NCBI GenBank assembly: GCA_913020295.1
Contig: CAJWAA010000007.1
Span: forward strand, 1 to 64,000
Source of the DNA: an uncultured Flavobacteriaceae bacterium
GTDB lineage: Bacteria; Bacteroidota; Bacteroidia; Flavobacteriales; Flavobacteriaceae
Length of the DNA stretch: 64,000 nt
Direction: 5' to 3'
In this document: positions 45,303 through 54,677 of the stretch, piece by piece
Position numbering within the stretch: the stretch's first letter is position 1
Layout: every line of letters starts with the position of its first letter
Notes under the pieces: model-generated
What the model saw: the letters and a program-made list of their open reading frames with translations, nothing else
The model's database searches: none
What the model was told of the DNA's origin: nothing
Position numbers and translations under genes: made by a program

Positions 45303-47772
45303 TGTTCAGTTGTATTTTGTCCAAAAGCATTTTTTTATAATCGGCCGATAAAACTACAAAATTATTTGTATTTATGATTTCTTGTTCTCCCTCATCAAAC
45401 CTCTTTTTCCATTCATTGAGTTTTTTTCTGTTTCTAATTCCGTGTAAAACCAAATAGGTTTGATCTTGATCAAAACGATCCTCAGACAAAAACCAGCGTG
45501 TGTCTGGGGTTTCTTCTAAAGCATCTTGGAGTTTAGATTTGATTTTTTTTAAAGAAACGGTATCCTTGACATTGAAGGTAAAAATCCATTTGTAGTTTAT
45601 ATATATACTGTTGTTGTTTTCTATTGAGTCTGTGGCTTTAATTTGTAGAACCATCTCTTGGGCTTTAATGGCCTCAGGTGATTCAGGATATTTAAGCAAA
45701 ATTGTTTTTAAAGACTTTTCCCACTCGCTCCTTCCTTTTAAACGACCCTGATAATTGGCCATCAAAAGATCGAATTTTGACTGAACAGGGGTTCCGCTAA
45801 GCAGTACCCGAAAAGATTCAGCTTTTTCAGCCAATAGATCAAAATCCCCTTTTTGATAGGTTTTAACCAAGTTTTGATAAATCTTTTCGGGAGTTTGGAA
45901 ATCGGACTGACCAAATTCGTCTGGATTAGAAAGAATTTTAGCGTAGGGGGACTCAGGGTGGTCAGATACGATGCGATTATAATATTGCTCTGCTTTTTGA
46001 GGAAATTTTTTTTCATTGATCTTATAAAGATGGTAAAGTGCAGGGGCTGCGATCTCATCAGGTGGATTCAGACTAATCAGATGGTCCAGTCGGTTTTGTG
46101 CCAATTTGTTGTTCTTAAAACTCTCTTTGTAAATCATACCCAACTGTAAATAAGCATTCTGGTTCAACTTTTTGATACTGTCGATCTCTACTTTGGTCTG
46201 GGGCAATGCATTGACATAATTTTCGGGTTTTTCAACAAAAAAAGTTTCGATATTTATTTGTTCTTTTTCTTCGATCCCACTGGATACATCGAGAATGGAA
46301 CTAACCGCTGATGCAATGGCCCAGTTATCCAAATTAGGACGATCACCCCATGTGGAGCGAAATTTTTGTTGACCTTGAACCACAAGCTTAGGATTATAGA
46401 AGTAAAAGGAGTTGGCCTCATTGCCTTTGTTAAAAAAGGGGAAGATTCCTTTTTCTTCCGTAACAACCTTTGCCAACGCCTGTGCATCTTTTTTTTCAAT
46501 GTAATTTTGGAAATATTCTAATTGAGCCTTTTTGCTCAGTTTAGTTAGATAAAGTAAGCTGTCTGTTGTTAGGACTATGTTCTCATATTTGATAACACCA
46601 TTGAGATTGTCCCTTTCTCTTTGCGTTCTCCTTTTTTCAATAGTTTCATCGGGTATAGTGCTGAGTAGACTGTCTAGATAGGCTCCTGTATAGACGTAAT
46701 TACCTATTGCAAAATTAAAATTGGCCAAATCCCTGTAATTTGCCTTTTTGGTCGGTAAATCCAAATTTTCGGATTTTAAGGATTGGTTGAGGTAGTATTC
46801 GCCAAGACTGTCTTGATCTCGCTGAAAATAATGAATACCAATAGCGCGATTGATCCAATGATCAAAAATATAGTTTTCATAATTTTTAGCAAGTTTTTCA
46901 TATAGTTCTATGGGGTCCAAACTGTCGCGTGTACTTCTGATCTGGAGTCTTTTGATTTGAGCATTGATCCAATATTTACGGGTGGTTTTTCTGTTGAGTC
47001 CCACAACTTGTTCAAAGGCCAATAGGGCAGAATCCGATTTTTTTAGCCTTTCATAAAGTTGCCCTGTGAGGAAGTAATATCGGCCTTTAATGCGATTCTG
47101 TTTGGCCGTTAGAGCCGCATTCCTTAAATAGTAAACTGCTGAGTCTAATTGTTTGATGTTGATAAAGGCCTGAGATATAGCCGCGTTAGCCGGGCTGTGG
47201 AATTTACTGCTTGGAGTTATGGATCGGGCCAAGCTTCTTAGATTTTTTATAGCAAGCTCATTGTTCCTTAACCGAATGTTGGTTTTTTCGCGCCATATTC
47301 TCCCCTCTACATAGGTTTTACTATCGGCGTAATTTTCCAATAAATAATTAAATGCTTCCATAGCAGGGAAAAAACGTCTATCGTAGTAGCGGGCTTTTCC
47401 CAAAAGCAAATAGGCTTCATCAATTTTGTTATTGCGCTGTAAACCATCTATATTCATTGAGTGCTTTTGAATAGCTTTTACAGCTTTTTCCTCAGCACGG
47501 CCAAAACCTGGAACAATTGTGGTCTGATCCATACGCTCACCGTTAAGGGCTATGGGTTCGACCTCTAAGAGTTTGAAAAAGTTGTCATCATGGGCTTGCT
47601 CTAAAATAGATTGCCCCACTTTAAAAGCTTCCTTTCCGTTGAAAAGTACATTGAATTTAGTATTTAAAGAGTGGTAGCCTCTATTAAGCATTTTATTTTT
47701 TTGGGTAGAACATCCCCACAACAAAAGGATTGCCAAAATAGATAATAAGGATGAAGTGATATCTTTTTTCAA
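45289..47772 (-). CDS. sprE: SprE/PorW, type IX secretion and gliding lipoprotein with TPR repeats
   Basis: 827 residues. The lipoprotein signal ends ILLLWGCSTQ (Cys21). The body contains many TPR-like helix pairs (for example GRYYFLTGQLYERLKKSDSALLAFEQVV, quoted in part). The opening KNKMLNRGYHSLNTKFN is a good match to SprE/PorW. In Flavobacterium SprE is required for gliding and for secretion by the type IX system; PorW is its Porphyromonas counterpart. First gene of a chain of overlapping genes leading into the ATP synthase cluster. Divergent from the flavin reductase gene. Confidence 0.88.
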   Translation of the reverse strand: MKKDITSSLLSILAILLLWGCSTQKNKMLNRGYHSLNTKFNVLFNGKEAFKVGQSILEQAHDDNFFKLLEVEPIALNGERMDQTTIVPGFGRAEEKAVKAIQKHSMNIDGLQRNNKIDEAYLLLGKARYYDRRFFPAMEAFNYLLENYADSKTYVEGRIWREKTNIRLRNNELAIKNLRSLARSITPSSKFHSPANAAISQAFINIKQLDSAVYYLRNAALTAKQNRIKGRYYFLTGQLYERLKKSDSALLAFEQVVGLNRKTTRKYWINAQIKRLQIRSTRDSLDPIELYEKLAKNYENYIFDHWINRAIGIHYFQRDQDSLGEYYLNQSLKSENLDLPTKKANYRDLANFNFAIGNYVYTGAYLDSLLSTIPDETIEKRRTQRERDNLNGVIKYENIVLTTDSLLYLTKLSKKAQLEYFQNYIEKKDAQALAKVVTEEKGIFPFFNKGNEANSFYFYNPKLVVQGQQKFRSTWGDRPNLDNWAIASAVSSILDVSSGIEEKEQINIETFFVEKPENYVNALPQTKVEIDSIKKLNQNAYLQLGMIYKESFKNNKLAQNRLDHLISLNPPDEIAAPALYHLYKINEKKFPQKAEQYYNRIVSDHPESPYAKILSNPDEFGQSDFQTPEKIYQNLVKTYQKGDFDLLAEKAESFRVLLSGTPVQSKFDLLMANYQGRLKGRSEWEKSLKTILLKYPESPEAIKAQEMVLQIKATDSIENNNSIYINYKWIFTFNVKDTVSLKKIKSKLQDALEETPDTRWFLSEDRFDQDQTYLVLHGIRNRKKLNEWKKRFDEGEQEIINTNNFVVLSADYKKMLLDKIQLNNEKQ

Positions 47773-47959
47773 CAGTAATGGTTTAATATTATAACTAAAA
47801 ATGATGAGGTTTAGTATGCGTTTAAATTATACAATTTACTTCCTATTAGCCAAAGGTTTTGGAATTTGTGGCCAGGTTTTTTATTGGCTAAGCTTTCTCT
47901 AATATAACAATCCACTCTCAAACCTGTTTAACATGTTTCAAATTGACAAAAGTTTGATA

Positions 47960-47989
47960 TTGTTATTGTTTTATTTTAAAATAACTTTG
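47960..47989 (+). promoter_or_regulatory. Promoter of the flavin reductase gene (TTG-N19-TAACTTTG)
   Basis: TTG (47960-47962), 19 bases, then TAACTTTG (47982-47989), a full -7 match ending 14 bases before the ATG at 48004. Confidence 0.75.
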
Positions 47990-48003
47990 CATAAATATTC
48001 ACT

Positions 48004-49041
48004 ATGTCAGAAATGTATCCTCTGGTAATTTCGAAAATCACCAGAAACACTCAAAATGCTGTTTTGATTTCTTTTAAGGTTTCTGAAGCAGAAAATGAAA
48101 TTTTTCGATTTGAAGCAGGGCAATACTTGACCCTCGAAACGAATATAAACGAAAAATCAGTAAGACGATCTTACTCTATTTGCAGTGGTGTAAATGAGGT
48201 GCTTCAAGTGGGAATCAAAGAAGTTCCTGAGGGTCTTTTTTCGACTCATGCCAATCGATCACTTCGTGAAGAAGATATCATTATGGTAGCTCCTCCCGAA
48301 GGTCGTTTTCGATACATACCCTCTCCTCAAGGCCAAACATTGGTTGGCTTTGCTGCAGGAAGTGGTATTACCCCTATAATGTCAATTCTAAAAACAGCAC
48401 TTTTGGATCATGTCGACAATCGTTTTCATTTAGTTTATGGGAACAAAAAACCAAAGGAGACAATGTTTTACAATGAATTAAAGGATTTGGAGAAAGAATT
48501 TAAAGGGCGCCTTTCGATTCAATGGATATTCAGTCAGGCCAATATTAAGGGGAGTCTTTTTGGACGTATTAACTCCGACATTGTCAAAAATGCCCTAAAA
48601 TATCTGGAAAAGAATGTCAATAAGTTCTTCATTTGTGGTCCTGAAAGAATGATCGAAACTGTCTCCAACAACTTATTAGATGATGGAATTGATAAAACAT
48701 CGATTCTGTTTGAACTGTTTAGTTCATCAGTCAAATCAGAGGAGATCAAAGGAAAAACCAAAAGCACGTTGTTGGAAATCATCTATGATGAGTTGACCCA
48801 CAAGTTTGAAAACATGGATGGTAAAAGCGTATTGGACACCGCCCTTCAAAACAATCTCGAAGTCCCCTATTCCTGCCAAGGAGGGGTTTGCTCTAGTTGC
48901 ATCGCACGTATCAAATCCGGAACGGCAGAAATGGCTGCCAATCAGATATTAACCGATGAAGAAATCGAAGAAGGGCTGATTTTGACCTGCCTAGCACACC
49001 CCACTAGTAGCCACTTAGTGGTGGACTATGACGATGTTTAG
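48004..49041 (+). CDS. PaaE-like ferredoxin--NADP reductase/oxygenase reductase
   Basis: 345 residues with three modules: FAD-binding barrel (about 5-100, with VRRSYSICSG), NAD(P)H domain (about 105-235, with GFAAGSGITPIMSIL and FICGPERMIETV), and a C-terminal plant-type [2Fe-2S] ferredoxin (about 255-345) with Cys291, Cys296, Cys299 and Cys329 (CQGGVCSSC, LTC). It passes electrons from NAD(P)H to an oxygenase or other acceptor. The arrangement matches PaaE of the phenylacetyl-CoA epoxidase. No other paa genes are here, so the partner is unknown. It has its own promoter. Confidence 0.88.
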   Translation: MSEMYPLVISKITRNTQNAVLISFKVSEAENEIFRFEAGQYLTLETNINEKSVRRSYSICSGVNEVLQVGIKEVPEGLFSTHANRSLREEDIIMVAPPEGRFRYIPSPQGQTLVGFAAGSGITPIMSILKTALLDHVDNRFHLVYGNKKPKETMFYNELKDLEKEFKGRLSIQWIFSQANIKGSLFGRINSDIVKNALKYLEKNVNKFFICGPERMIETVSNNLLDDGIDKTSILFELFSSSVKSEEIKGKTKSTLLEIIYDELTHKFENMDGKSVLDTALQNNLEVPYSCQGGVCSSCIARIKSGTAEMAANQILTDEEIEEGLILTCLAHPTSSHLVVDYDDV

Positions 49042-49048
49042 AGTGATA

Positions 49049-50077
49049 CTACTCTAATAACTCTAAGGCTTTTTCAATTACAGTTTTGGGATTTAATGAT
49101 CTAAATGCATCCTGATAATTGAGGGGGATAACATTTCCATAAACCGAGGTAGGGATAAGGGGGTATTGGGTTCTGTCCAAAGTAATGGCGTGATCTAAAG
49201 GTTGATTAAAAGGAGAGAATCCACAAAATGGGTGGGTCATTCCCCATAAGGTAAGAACCCTGATCCCTGTATTTGCAGCCATATGACCATTGGCTGAATC
49301 CATGGAGATCATCAAGTCTAGATAGGGCATTAAATCCAACTGCTCTTTAAGTTTAATTTTTTCTGCAGTATTGCAAACATTCTTGTAAGCATTTTCCCAC
49401 ACCTCCAGTTGTTCTTGTTCTTTTTTCCCTGCCCCAAAAAGAAAAATTTGATGATCTTTTTGTAAAAAATTAATAACATGTTGCATTAGATCCAAGGGAT
49501 AAATCTTACCCAGATGATTGGCAAAAGGGGCGATCCCTATCCATTTTTTTTCACTACTTCCAAATAAAGATTCTATACTTTGAGGGAGTTCATTCTTCTC
49601 GGGGAACTCATGTTCTTCAAATGAAATAGGAAGTTCCAACTTTCTAAAAACATCTGCGTAACGATAGCAGGTGTGGGTAAGGGGTTGAAATTTTTTATTT
49701 TTCCTTCGGGTAAGTGCTTTTTTTTCTAACCGCCCTTTGTAAACGGATTTAACCTTATAACCGTGCAACTTAAAAAAAAGATTCAGAAAATAGGTCCGGA
49801 TCACACTGTGAAGATCTGCAACCATCGAAAAAGGGATAGTTTTGAGTTCTTGAAATAAACTCCATAGCCCCTTTATACCCTTATGCCGACCATTGAAATC
49901 TGTAGGATAAAAATTAAAGTTTTCAAATTCCTGAAAAAGTGGTGCGACATCTGGTCTACTAACAAAAGTTATTTTGAGACGGGGATAAGCTTTGTATAGG
50001 CAACGAATCACAGGAACCGTCATGGCTACATCTCCCAGGGCGGAGAACCGAATCAACAGCAAGTGAGGGTCTTTCAT
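49049..50077 (-). CDS. Glycosyltransferase family 9 (heptosyltransferase-like)
   Basis: 342 residues in two Rossmann halves. It begins LLIRFSALGDVAMTVPVI, the GT9 opening; the second half contains WIGIAPFANHLGKIYP and the sugar-nucleotide site MISMDSANGHMAANTG (about 250-265). GT9 enzymes add heptose or a related sugar to the lipopolysaccharide core. It lies six bases after the DUF4254 gene, an arrangement common in Bacteroidota. Confidence 0.88.
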   Translation of the reverse strand: MKDPHLLLIRFSALGDVAMTVPVIRCLYKAYPRLKITFVSRPDVAPLFQEFENFNFYPTDFNGRHKGIKGLWSLFQELKTIPFSMVADLHSVIRTYFLNLFFKLHGYKVKSVYKGRLEKKALTRRKNKKFQPLTHTCYRYADVFRKLELPISFEEHEFPEKNELPQSIESLFGSSEKKWIGIAPFANHLGKIYPLDLMQHVINFLQKDHQIFLFGAGKKEQEQLEVWENAYKNVCNTAEKIKLKEQLDLMPYLDLMISMDSANGHMAANTGIRVLTLWGMTHPFCGFSPFNQPLDHAITLDRTQYPLIPTSVYGNVIPLNYQDAFRSLNPKTVIEKALELLE

Positions 50078-50083
50078 AGTTGA

Positions 50084-50716
50084 CTAGGATTTATCCTTGT
50101 ACAAAACAGGGTTGGTATCCTCATCATTGTACATTTTCATTTGCTTATAAACCTTCATGTACTTGGACCCACTTGCAATGTCTCGAAGGAGATCGTCAAT
50201 AGCAAAACTGAGATCTTTTCTTTGAGTAAGTAACACTTTTAGTTTGGCATTGCATTTTTCTCGATGAGATTCACTGGCCTCATTACGATTCGCCTCTTCT
50301 TCCATGTGGTAAATTTTTAATTGCAAAATAGACAAGCGATCCAGAGCCCAAGCTGGACTTTCAGAGTTTATTGAGGCATCCTTTTGAGGCTCAACGTGTT
50401 TGAAATGATTGAGAAAAAAGCTGTCGATATATTCCACTGTATCAGTTCTGTCTTGGTTGGAAGTGTCAATTAATCTTTTGATTTTCATGCCCTTAACGGG
50501 GTCAATTTCAGGATCTCTAATGAGATCTTCATAATGCCATTGAACGGTATCAATCCAGTTTTTTCGGTAGAGTAAATGTTCCAGAGAATCGTCAGGATAT
50601 GGGTTTTCGAAATCTTGATCTATCTTGTCTAAAAGGTGATATTTATCAATGCTTTCTTTGAATATTGTAATGGAAAGTTGTGCGGTTGAATATTGGCTCA
50701 TGTCTGCAGTTTTCAT
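50084..50716 (-). CDS. DUF4254 protein
   Basis: 210 residues, soluble and mostly helical, with HYEDLIRDPEIDPVKGMKIKR and DALSILQLKIYHM-type helices (here DRLSILQLKIYHMEEEANR). DUF4254 proteins are usually encoded next to GT9 glycosyltransferases, as here. Their function is unknown; a link to lipopolysaccharide core synthesis is inferred from context only. A near-consensus -7 box (TATATTCG) lies just upstream of the ATG. Confidence 0.82.
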   Translation of the reverse strand: MKTADMSQYSTAQLSITIFKESIDKYHLLDKIDQDFENPYPDDSLEHLLYRKNWIDTVQWHYEDLIRDPEIDPVKGMKIKRLIDTSNQDRTDTVEYIDSFFLNHFKHVEPQKDASINSESPAWALDRLSILQLKIYHMEEEANRNEASESHREKCNAKLKVLLTQRKDLSFAIDDLLRDIASGSKYMKVYKQMKMYNDEDTNPVLYKDKS

Positions 50717-50749
50717 TGAAACGAATATACAATTTGATCACCAATTTTT

Positions 50750-51718
50750 TTAGTATAGAAATGGCAATTGTAGTGATATAATTCCATAATCAAAAAGTTT
50801 GAAGAGTAATATCCCCAAAAATAGAATCGTAAATAAGATATTTTTAAAAGAGTCCGATTTAATACTTTCTAGAAACCCCCCAAAAAAATATGCCCCTGGA
50901 ACAAAGCTGATAAACCATCGCTCAGAGGGTGTTTCTTGTCCCAATCGCTCATATACAATGCTGAAAAATAGCCAAATAACCATATATAAAAAGTTTGAAA
51001 AAAGCTGGGGATAAGAAAATTTTTTGTTTCCTTTCCACTGCCTTATGGTACAAATCATAAAAGAAGTCAGTAGGAAAGCCAACCAAATAATATCACCATA
51101 AAATAGTGTTTGGATGCTCATCAATTTGATCTGTAAGGGAGGGTTTATTAACTCGAAAATTTCGGGAGGCAAGATCCCTGAAAGACTTGCGAATGTATAA
51201 GGAATAATAAAAGTCGGGAGCAGTAAAGCCAAAATATGTTTAATGTCTTTTAATCCTTTTTGGAAAAGTATTAAAATGGGAAGGAGATAAAAAATCAAAA
51301 ATAAATTGTTGAATTGTGTTAGTAAGGATATTATAATAGATAGATCCAGTATACTCTTTTGGGTGTTTTTAGAGTGACGTAAATTAATAAAAACAAATTG
51401 TCCGTAGACCAATAGAATTACTTGAAGAATGGATGTGAATTTTAGATCAAATGCATAGGGGGAAAAAAGAAAAGCAGTTGGAAAAGCAATCATATGGATA
51501 CCAGCTAATTGCCTGCCCTTGATTTGGGTTCCTAGTATTGTCATCATTGAAATGATGGCAACCATTAGGATGACGTTACTGATGATATAGTCTATATTAA
51601 CCAAAAGGGTGGGCTCATTTTTAGAAAGAAAAAAAGATAATGATACCGTAGATATAATAAGAGATATGGAGGTAAAATATGTTCTCGGACCAATTGTTTT
51701 AAAAATCTTTACTATCAT
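50750..51718 (-). CDS. DUF6427-like multi-pass membrane protein
   Basis: 322 residues with about 9-10 hydrophobic segments and few conserved polar residues, for example ISLIISTVSLSFFLS, LILFQKGLKDIKHIL and a C-terminal KNILFTILFLGILLFKLFDY. The pattern fits the DUF6427 family of Bacteroidota. No transport or catalytic motif is recognised. It lies 33 bases upstream of DUF4254 on the same strand and is divergent from the small DUF6341 gene. Confidence 0.65.
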   Translation of the reverse strand: MIVKIFKTIGPRTYFTSISLIISTVSLSFFLSKNEPTLLVNIDYIISNVILMVAIISMMTILGTQIKGRQLAGIHMIAFPTAFLFSPYAFDLKFTSILQVILLVYGQFVFINLRHSKNTQKSILDLSIIISLLTQFNNLFLIFYLLPILILFQKGLKDIKHILALLLPTFIIPYTFASLSGILPPEIFELINPPLQIKLMSIQTLFYGDIIWLAFLLTSFMICTIRQWKGNKKFSYPQLFSNFLYMVIWLFFSIVYERLGQETPSERWFISFVPGAYFFGGFLESIKSDSFKNILFTILFLGILLFKLFDYGIISLQLPFLY

Positions 51719-51760
51719 ATCCGATTTTATTACTTTAGCAATATAAATAAAGAGCTACAA

Positions 51761-51988
51761 ATGAAAAATTTTTTCGAAGCAATTGCCAGTTTATTTCAAG
51801 ACCTTTTGTTCCTTCCTTATCAATTGCTTACTCAACTTGAGCCCTTAAGTTGGTGGTTAGCTAATGGAATGAGTTTTCTTTTTTTAGTGATTGGATTTGT
51901 TGCTGCAGTATACTGGATCAGGCAATTACTTAAGTTCGACCAAAGTGGAGAGGAAAACAAAGACTCATCTGCTCATTCGTTCTTATAG
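51761..51988 (+). CDS. DUF6341-like small membrane protein
   Basis: 75 residues with a membrane helix (WLANGMSFLFLVIGFVAAVYW, about 33-53, quoted in part) after an amphipathic start (MKNFFEAIASLFQDLLFLPY) and a charged tail. Family members in flavobacteria are sometimes mislabelled uracil phosphoribosyltransferase because they sit near upp. There is no enzyme domain here. Divergent from the DUF6427 gene and convergent with purD, overlapping its end by 6 bases. Confidence 0.75.
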   Translation: MKNFFEAIASLFQDLLFLPYQLLTQLEPLSWWLANGMSFLFLVIGFVAAVYWIRQLLKFDQSGEENKDSSAHSFL

Positions 51989-53263
51989 ATCGAATCCAAT
52001 ATCTTTTCTGTAATACATTCCCTCAAAACTTATTTTATACAAAAGGTTGTAAGAATTTTTAAGTGCTTTTTTATGGTCATCCCCTAACGAGGTCACTGCT
52101 ATAACCCTTCCACCATTTGTAAGGATTTCACCCTCATTATTTGTTGTGCCAGCCTGGAATACTGTACTACTGGTTGATGAAGGTAAACCATTTATAATTT
52201 TCCCCTTTTCGTAAGCCTCGGGATATCCCCTAGAAACAGCTACTACGGTAGTAGCACTTTTTTTTTCCACCAATAGTTCAACCTCATCCAGCTTACCCAC
52301 TGCAGTAGCATACAACATTTCTGCTAAGTCGTTTTTGATTCTGGGTAAAACGACTTGGGTTTCAGGATCACCCATTCTAACATTATATTCTATAACGTAA
52401 GGAGTATCCTCAACCCTTATCAATCCTATAAACAAAAAACCCACATAAGGTATGTTATCTTTTTTGAGCCCCTCTATCGTAGGTTCTACAATGTTTTTTT
52501 GTATAACATTATAAAACTTTTGATCCGCGAAAGGCACCGGAGACACAGCTCCCATTCCGCCAGTATTGAGGCCTGTATCTCCTTCGCCAATACGCTTGTA
52601 ATCCTTGGCCATTGGTAAAGTGACGTGGTTTTTACCGTCAGTTAACACAAAGCAAGAAAGTTCAATTCCGCTCAAAAATTCTTCAATGACAACCTTAGAG
52701 GAAGCTTTACCAAATTTTTTATTCAAAAGCATATTAGAAAGTTCCTTTTTAGCATTATCTAAATCATTCATAATGAGTACTCCTTTTCCTGCTGCTAAAC
52801 CATCTGCTTTAAGTACGTATGGAGGCTTCATTTGCTCTAAAAAGGCATAGCCATCTTGTATCTTTTCCGGGGTAAAACTTCCATATTGAGCAGTAGGTAT
52901 ATTGTGTCGGCTCATAAAGTCCTTGGCAAATTCTTTACTGCCTTCTAATGTAGCCCCTAACTTTTGTGGCCCTATGACAGGGATTTTATTCAATTTGTCG
53001 TTATTGAGAAAGAAATCGTGGATGCCATTGACCAATGGATCTTCAGGACCAACAACCACAAGGTCTATATTGTTTTGAATGACCGCATTTTTTAGTGCAT
53101 CAAAATCGTTAATGCCTATGTCGAGATTTGTAGCCAAGGCTTTGGTCCCTGCGTTTCCAGGAGCTACAAAAAGTCGATCGGTCATTTTACTTTGAGCAAG
53201 TTTCCAACAAAAGGCATGTTCTCTGCCTCCGCTTCCCAGTACCAATATGTTCAATTTTTTCAT
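51983..53263 (-). CDS. purD: Phosphoribosylamine--glycine ligase
   Basis: 426 residues from the ATG at 53263 (MKKLNILVLGSGGREHAF). A TTG nine bases earlier lies inside a TAnnTTTG box and is rejected. ATP-grasp features include DGLAAGKGV, GGMGAVSPVP (the PurD hallmark) and EYNVRMGDPETQVVLP. It makes glycinamide ribonucleotide in purine synthesis. The leader would be only a few bases. No other pur genes are adjacent. Confidence 0.97.
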   Translation of the reverse strand: MKKLNILVLGSGGREHAFCWKLAQSKMTDRLFVAPGNAGTKALATNLDIGINDFDALKNAVIQNNIDLVVVGPEDPLVNGIHDFFLNNDKLNKIPVIGPQKLGATLEGSKEFAKDFMSRHNIPTAQYGSFTPEKIQDGYAFLEQMKPPYVLKADGLAAGKGVLIMNDLDNAKKELSNMLLNKKFGKASSKVVIEEFLSGIELSCFVLTDGKNHVTLPMAKDYKRIGEGDTGLNTGGMGAVSPVPFADQKFYNVIQKNIVEPTIEGLKKDNIPYVGFLFIGLIRVEDTPYVIEYNVRMGDPETQVVLPRIKNDLAEMLYATAVGKLDEVELLVEKKSATTVVAVSRGYPEAYEKGKIINGLPSSTSSTVFQAGTTNNEGEILTNGGRVIAVTSLGDDHKKALKNSYNLLYKISFEGMYYRKDIGFDL

Positions 53264-53269
53264 TGGGAA

Positions 53270-53277
53270 CAAATATA
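53270..53277 (-). promoter_or_regulatory. Candidate -7 box (TATATTTG) of purD
   Basis: Exact TAnnTTTG match on the reverse strand, ending 6 bases before the purD ATG. The TTG at 53272 is part of the box. No -33 TTG. Confidence 0.5.
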
Positions 53278-53289
53278 CTTAAGTGTGTT

Positions 53290-54144
53290 TTATTTTGATT
53301 TAAACCTTTTAAAAATTCCTCTCCATCTGTAGTTTCTTAAAAATTTTCCCTGTTTTGCATCGACAATAAAAGGAACGGCCTCTCTTTTGGCCTTTAAAAA
53401 CCCAATTATATAGCTGAAAAAAACGCTTACTTCTCGCATCAGCAATCCACGTTTCAAACCAATGACCAAGGTCAATATCAAACCCAACCTCATACGATAG
53501 GTGGCTACTCCTTGAAGCCTAGCAGCACCGGGACTGTAATTAAAACCGGTTGGTTTGAGGTGTTTCACTTTTAGCGATGGGTCAACTTTTAATTCCCAAC
53601 CATAATATTGGGCCATCAATTCGTCTAGTGTATCCCATCCAATAGACCTTTTTATTTTACCGATCTCAAGAAAACAAGCTTTTCGATAGGCTTTAAGTGA
53701 TCCCCTAATGTGGTCATTATTATTGAGGTTTTCCAAAACCCATTGATTATCCTTTTGAATATAGCACTGCCCCGCTGCCATCCCCAGTCGGTTGTTTTCT
53801 CTAAAATGCTGCGAAAGCTTTAACAGGTAATTTGACTCAAAAACCGTGTCTGCATCGAACTTGCAAATGATGTGATAGTCTTCATCCAATAAGTGATAGC
53901 CCTCGTAAAAAGCTTCTATAATTTTTGCCCCGGGAAGGTGTTCTTCTGTGGATTTTTTATTAATTAGGTGTATCCAGGAATGTCGTCTAATAAAGTCATT
54001 AACCTTTTCGGCTGTTCGATCAGTAGAATTGTCGTTGACCACAACCAGTTGGGTGGGTTTCAACTGCTGGTTAACCAAAGACTCCAAGGTTTCTTCAATG
54101 TTTTCCTCCTCGTTGTGGGCCGGTATGACAATGTATATTTTCAA
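53290..54144 (-). CDS. Family 2 glycosyltransferase
   Basis: 284 residues with a GT-A fold: IVIPAHNEEENIEETLESLV at the N-terminus, VVNDNSTDRTAE, and the metal-binding KFDADTVFE (about 92-100). A hydrophobic C-terminal region (GLILTVIGLK-like, then VSVFFSYIIGFLKA) suggests membrane association. It transfers a sugar to an envelope acceptor, which is unknown. Its start overlaps the upstream methyltransferase end by four bases, so it belongs to the M23-GH3-methyltransferase-GT2 operon. Confidence 0.88.
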   Translation of the reverse strand: MKIYIVIPAHNEEENIEETLESLVNQQLKPTQLVVVNDNSTDRTAEKVNDFIRRHSWIHLINKKSTEEHLPGAKIIEAFYEGYHLLDEDYHIICKFDADTVFESNYLLKLSQHFRENNRLGMAAGQCYIQKDNQWVLENLNNNDHIRGSLKAYRKACFLEIGKIKRSIGWDTLDELMAQYYGWELKVDPSLKVKHLKPTGFNYSPGAARLQGVATYRMRLGLILTLVIGLKRGLLMREVSVFFSYIIGFLKAKREAVPFIVDAKQGKFLRNYRWRGIFKRFKSK

Positions 54145-54674
54145 GATTTATGCGTTGATTTTTCAGCATAAACAATATAGTGCCTTGGAGTAAAGTATCT
54201 CAACAGGGATCGAACGCCAAATGATTTAGGAGGATTAATCCATTTCTGACTTGCCATAATTTTCCAACCTGTTTTTTCCAAAAGCCAATCAAACTGCCAA
54301 TCTTCAAATTCGTGAAAATGGCGATCTCTTGAATCAGTTTTACTGCGATAATCGTATGAAAACCATAGTTTTAAGGGAACGCTGGCTACCAGTTTTTCAG
54401 CCTTAATACTTTTTAATACTTGGTAAGGAGAAAGCAAGTGCTCCAATATTTCAAAAGCAGTTACTACCTCAGCCTTGGAGTTGGTCAATCCCTTTTGGTC
54501 TTCGTCTAAGTCTTCCCCTTGAGTATTTTCCACTTTGTAACCCTGAGCCTGCATTAATTCTGACAGAGGGTTTTTGATCCCAAGGTCTAAGATATAGGAT
54601 GCCGGGTCAATGTTTTGATTCAAAAAATCCAAGGTTTTTAGATGTCGCTTATGATGAGAATTATTGGGGTACAT
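54141..54674 (-). CDS. SAM-dependent methyltransferase-like protein
   Basis: 177 residues. A Rossmann start DPASYILDLGIKNPLSELM stands in place of the usual GxGxG, and VVTAFEILEHLLSPYQVL is a clear post-III methyltransferase motif (EILEH). A conserved-looking HFHEFEDWQFDWLLE and the aromatic end IVYAE complete the class I core. The SAM-binding glycine loop is degenerate (LDLGIKNPLS), so activity is uncertain. It is translationally coupled to the GT2 gene, so modification of a glycolipid or glycan is plausible but inferred. Confidence 0.7.
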   Translation of the reverse strand: MYPNNSHHKRHLKTLDFLNQNIDPASYILDLGIKNPLSELMQAQGYKVENTQGEDLDEDQKGLTNSKAEVVTAFEILEHLLSPYQVLKSIKAEKLVASVPLKLWFSYDYRSKTDSRDRHFHEFEDWQFDWLLEKTGWKIMASQKWINPPKSFGVRSLLRYFTPRHYIVYAEKSTHKS

Positions 54675-54677
54675 GGA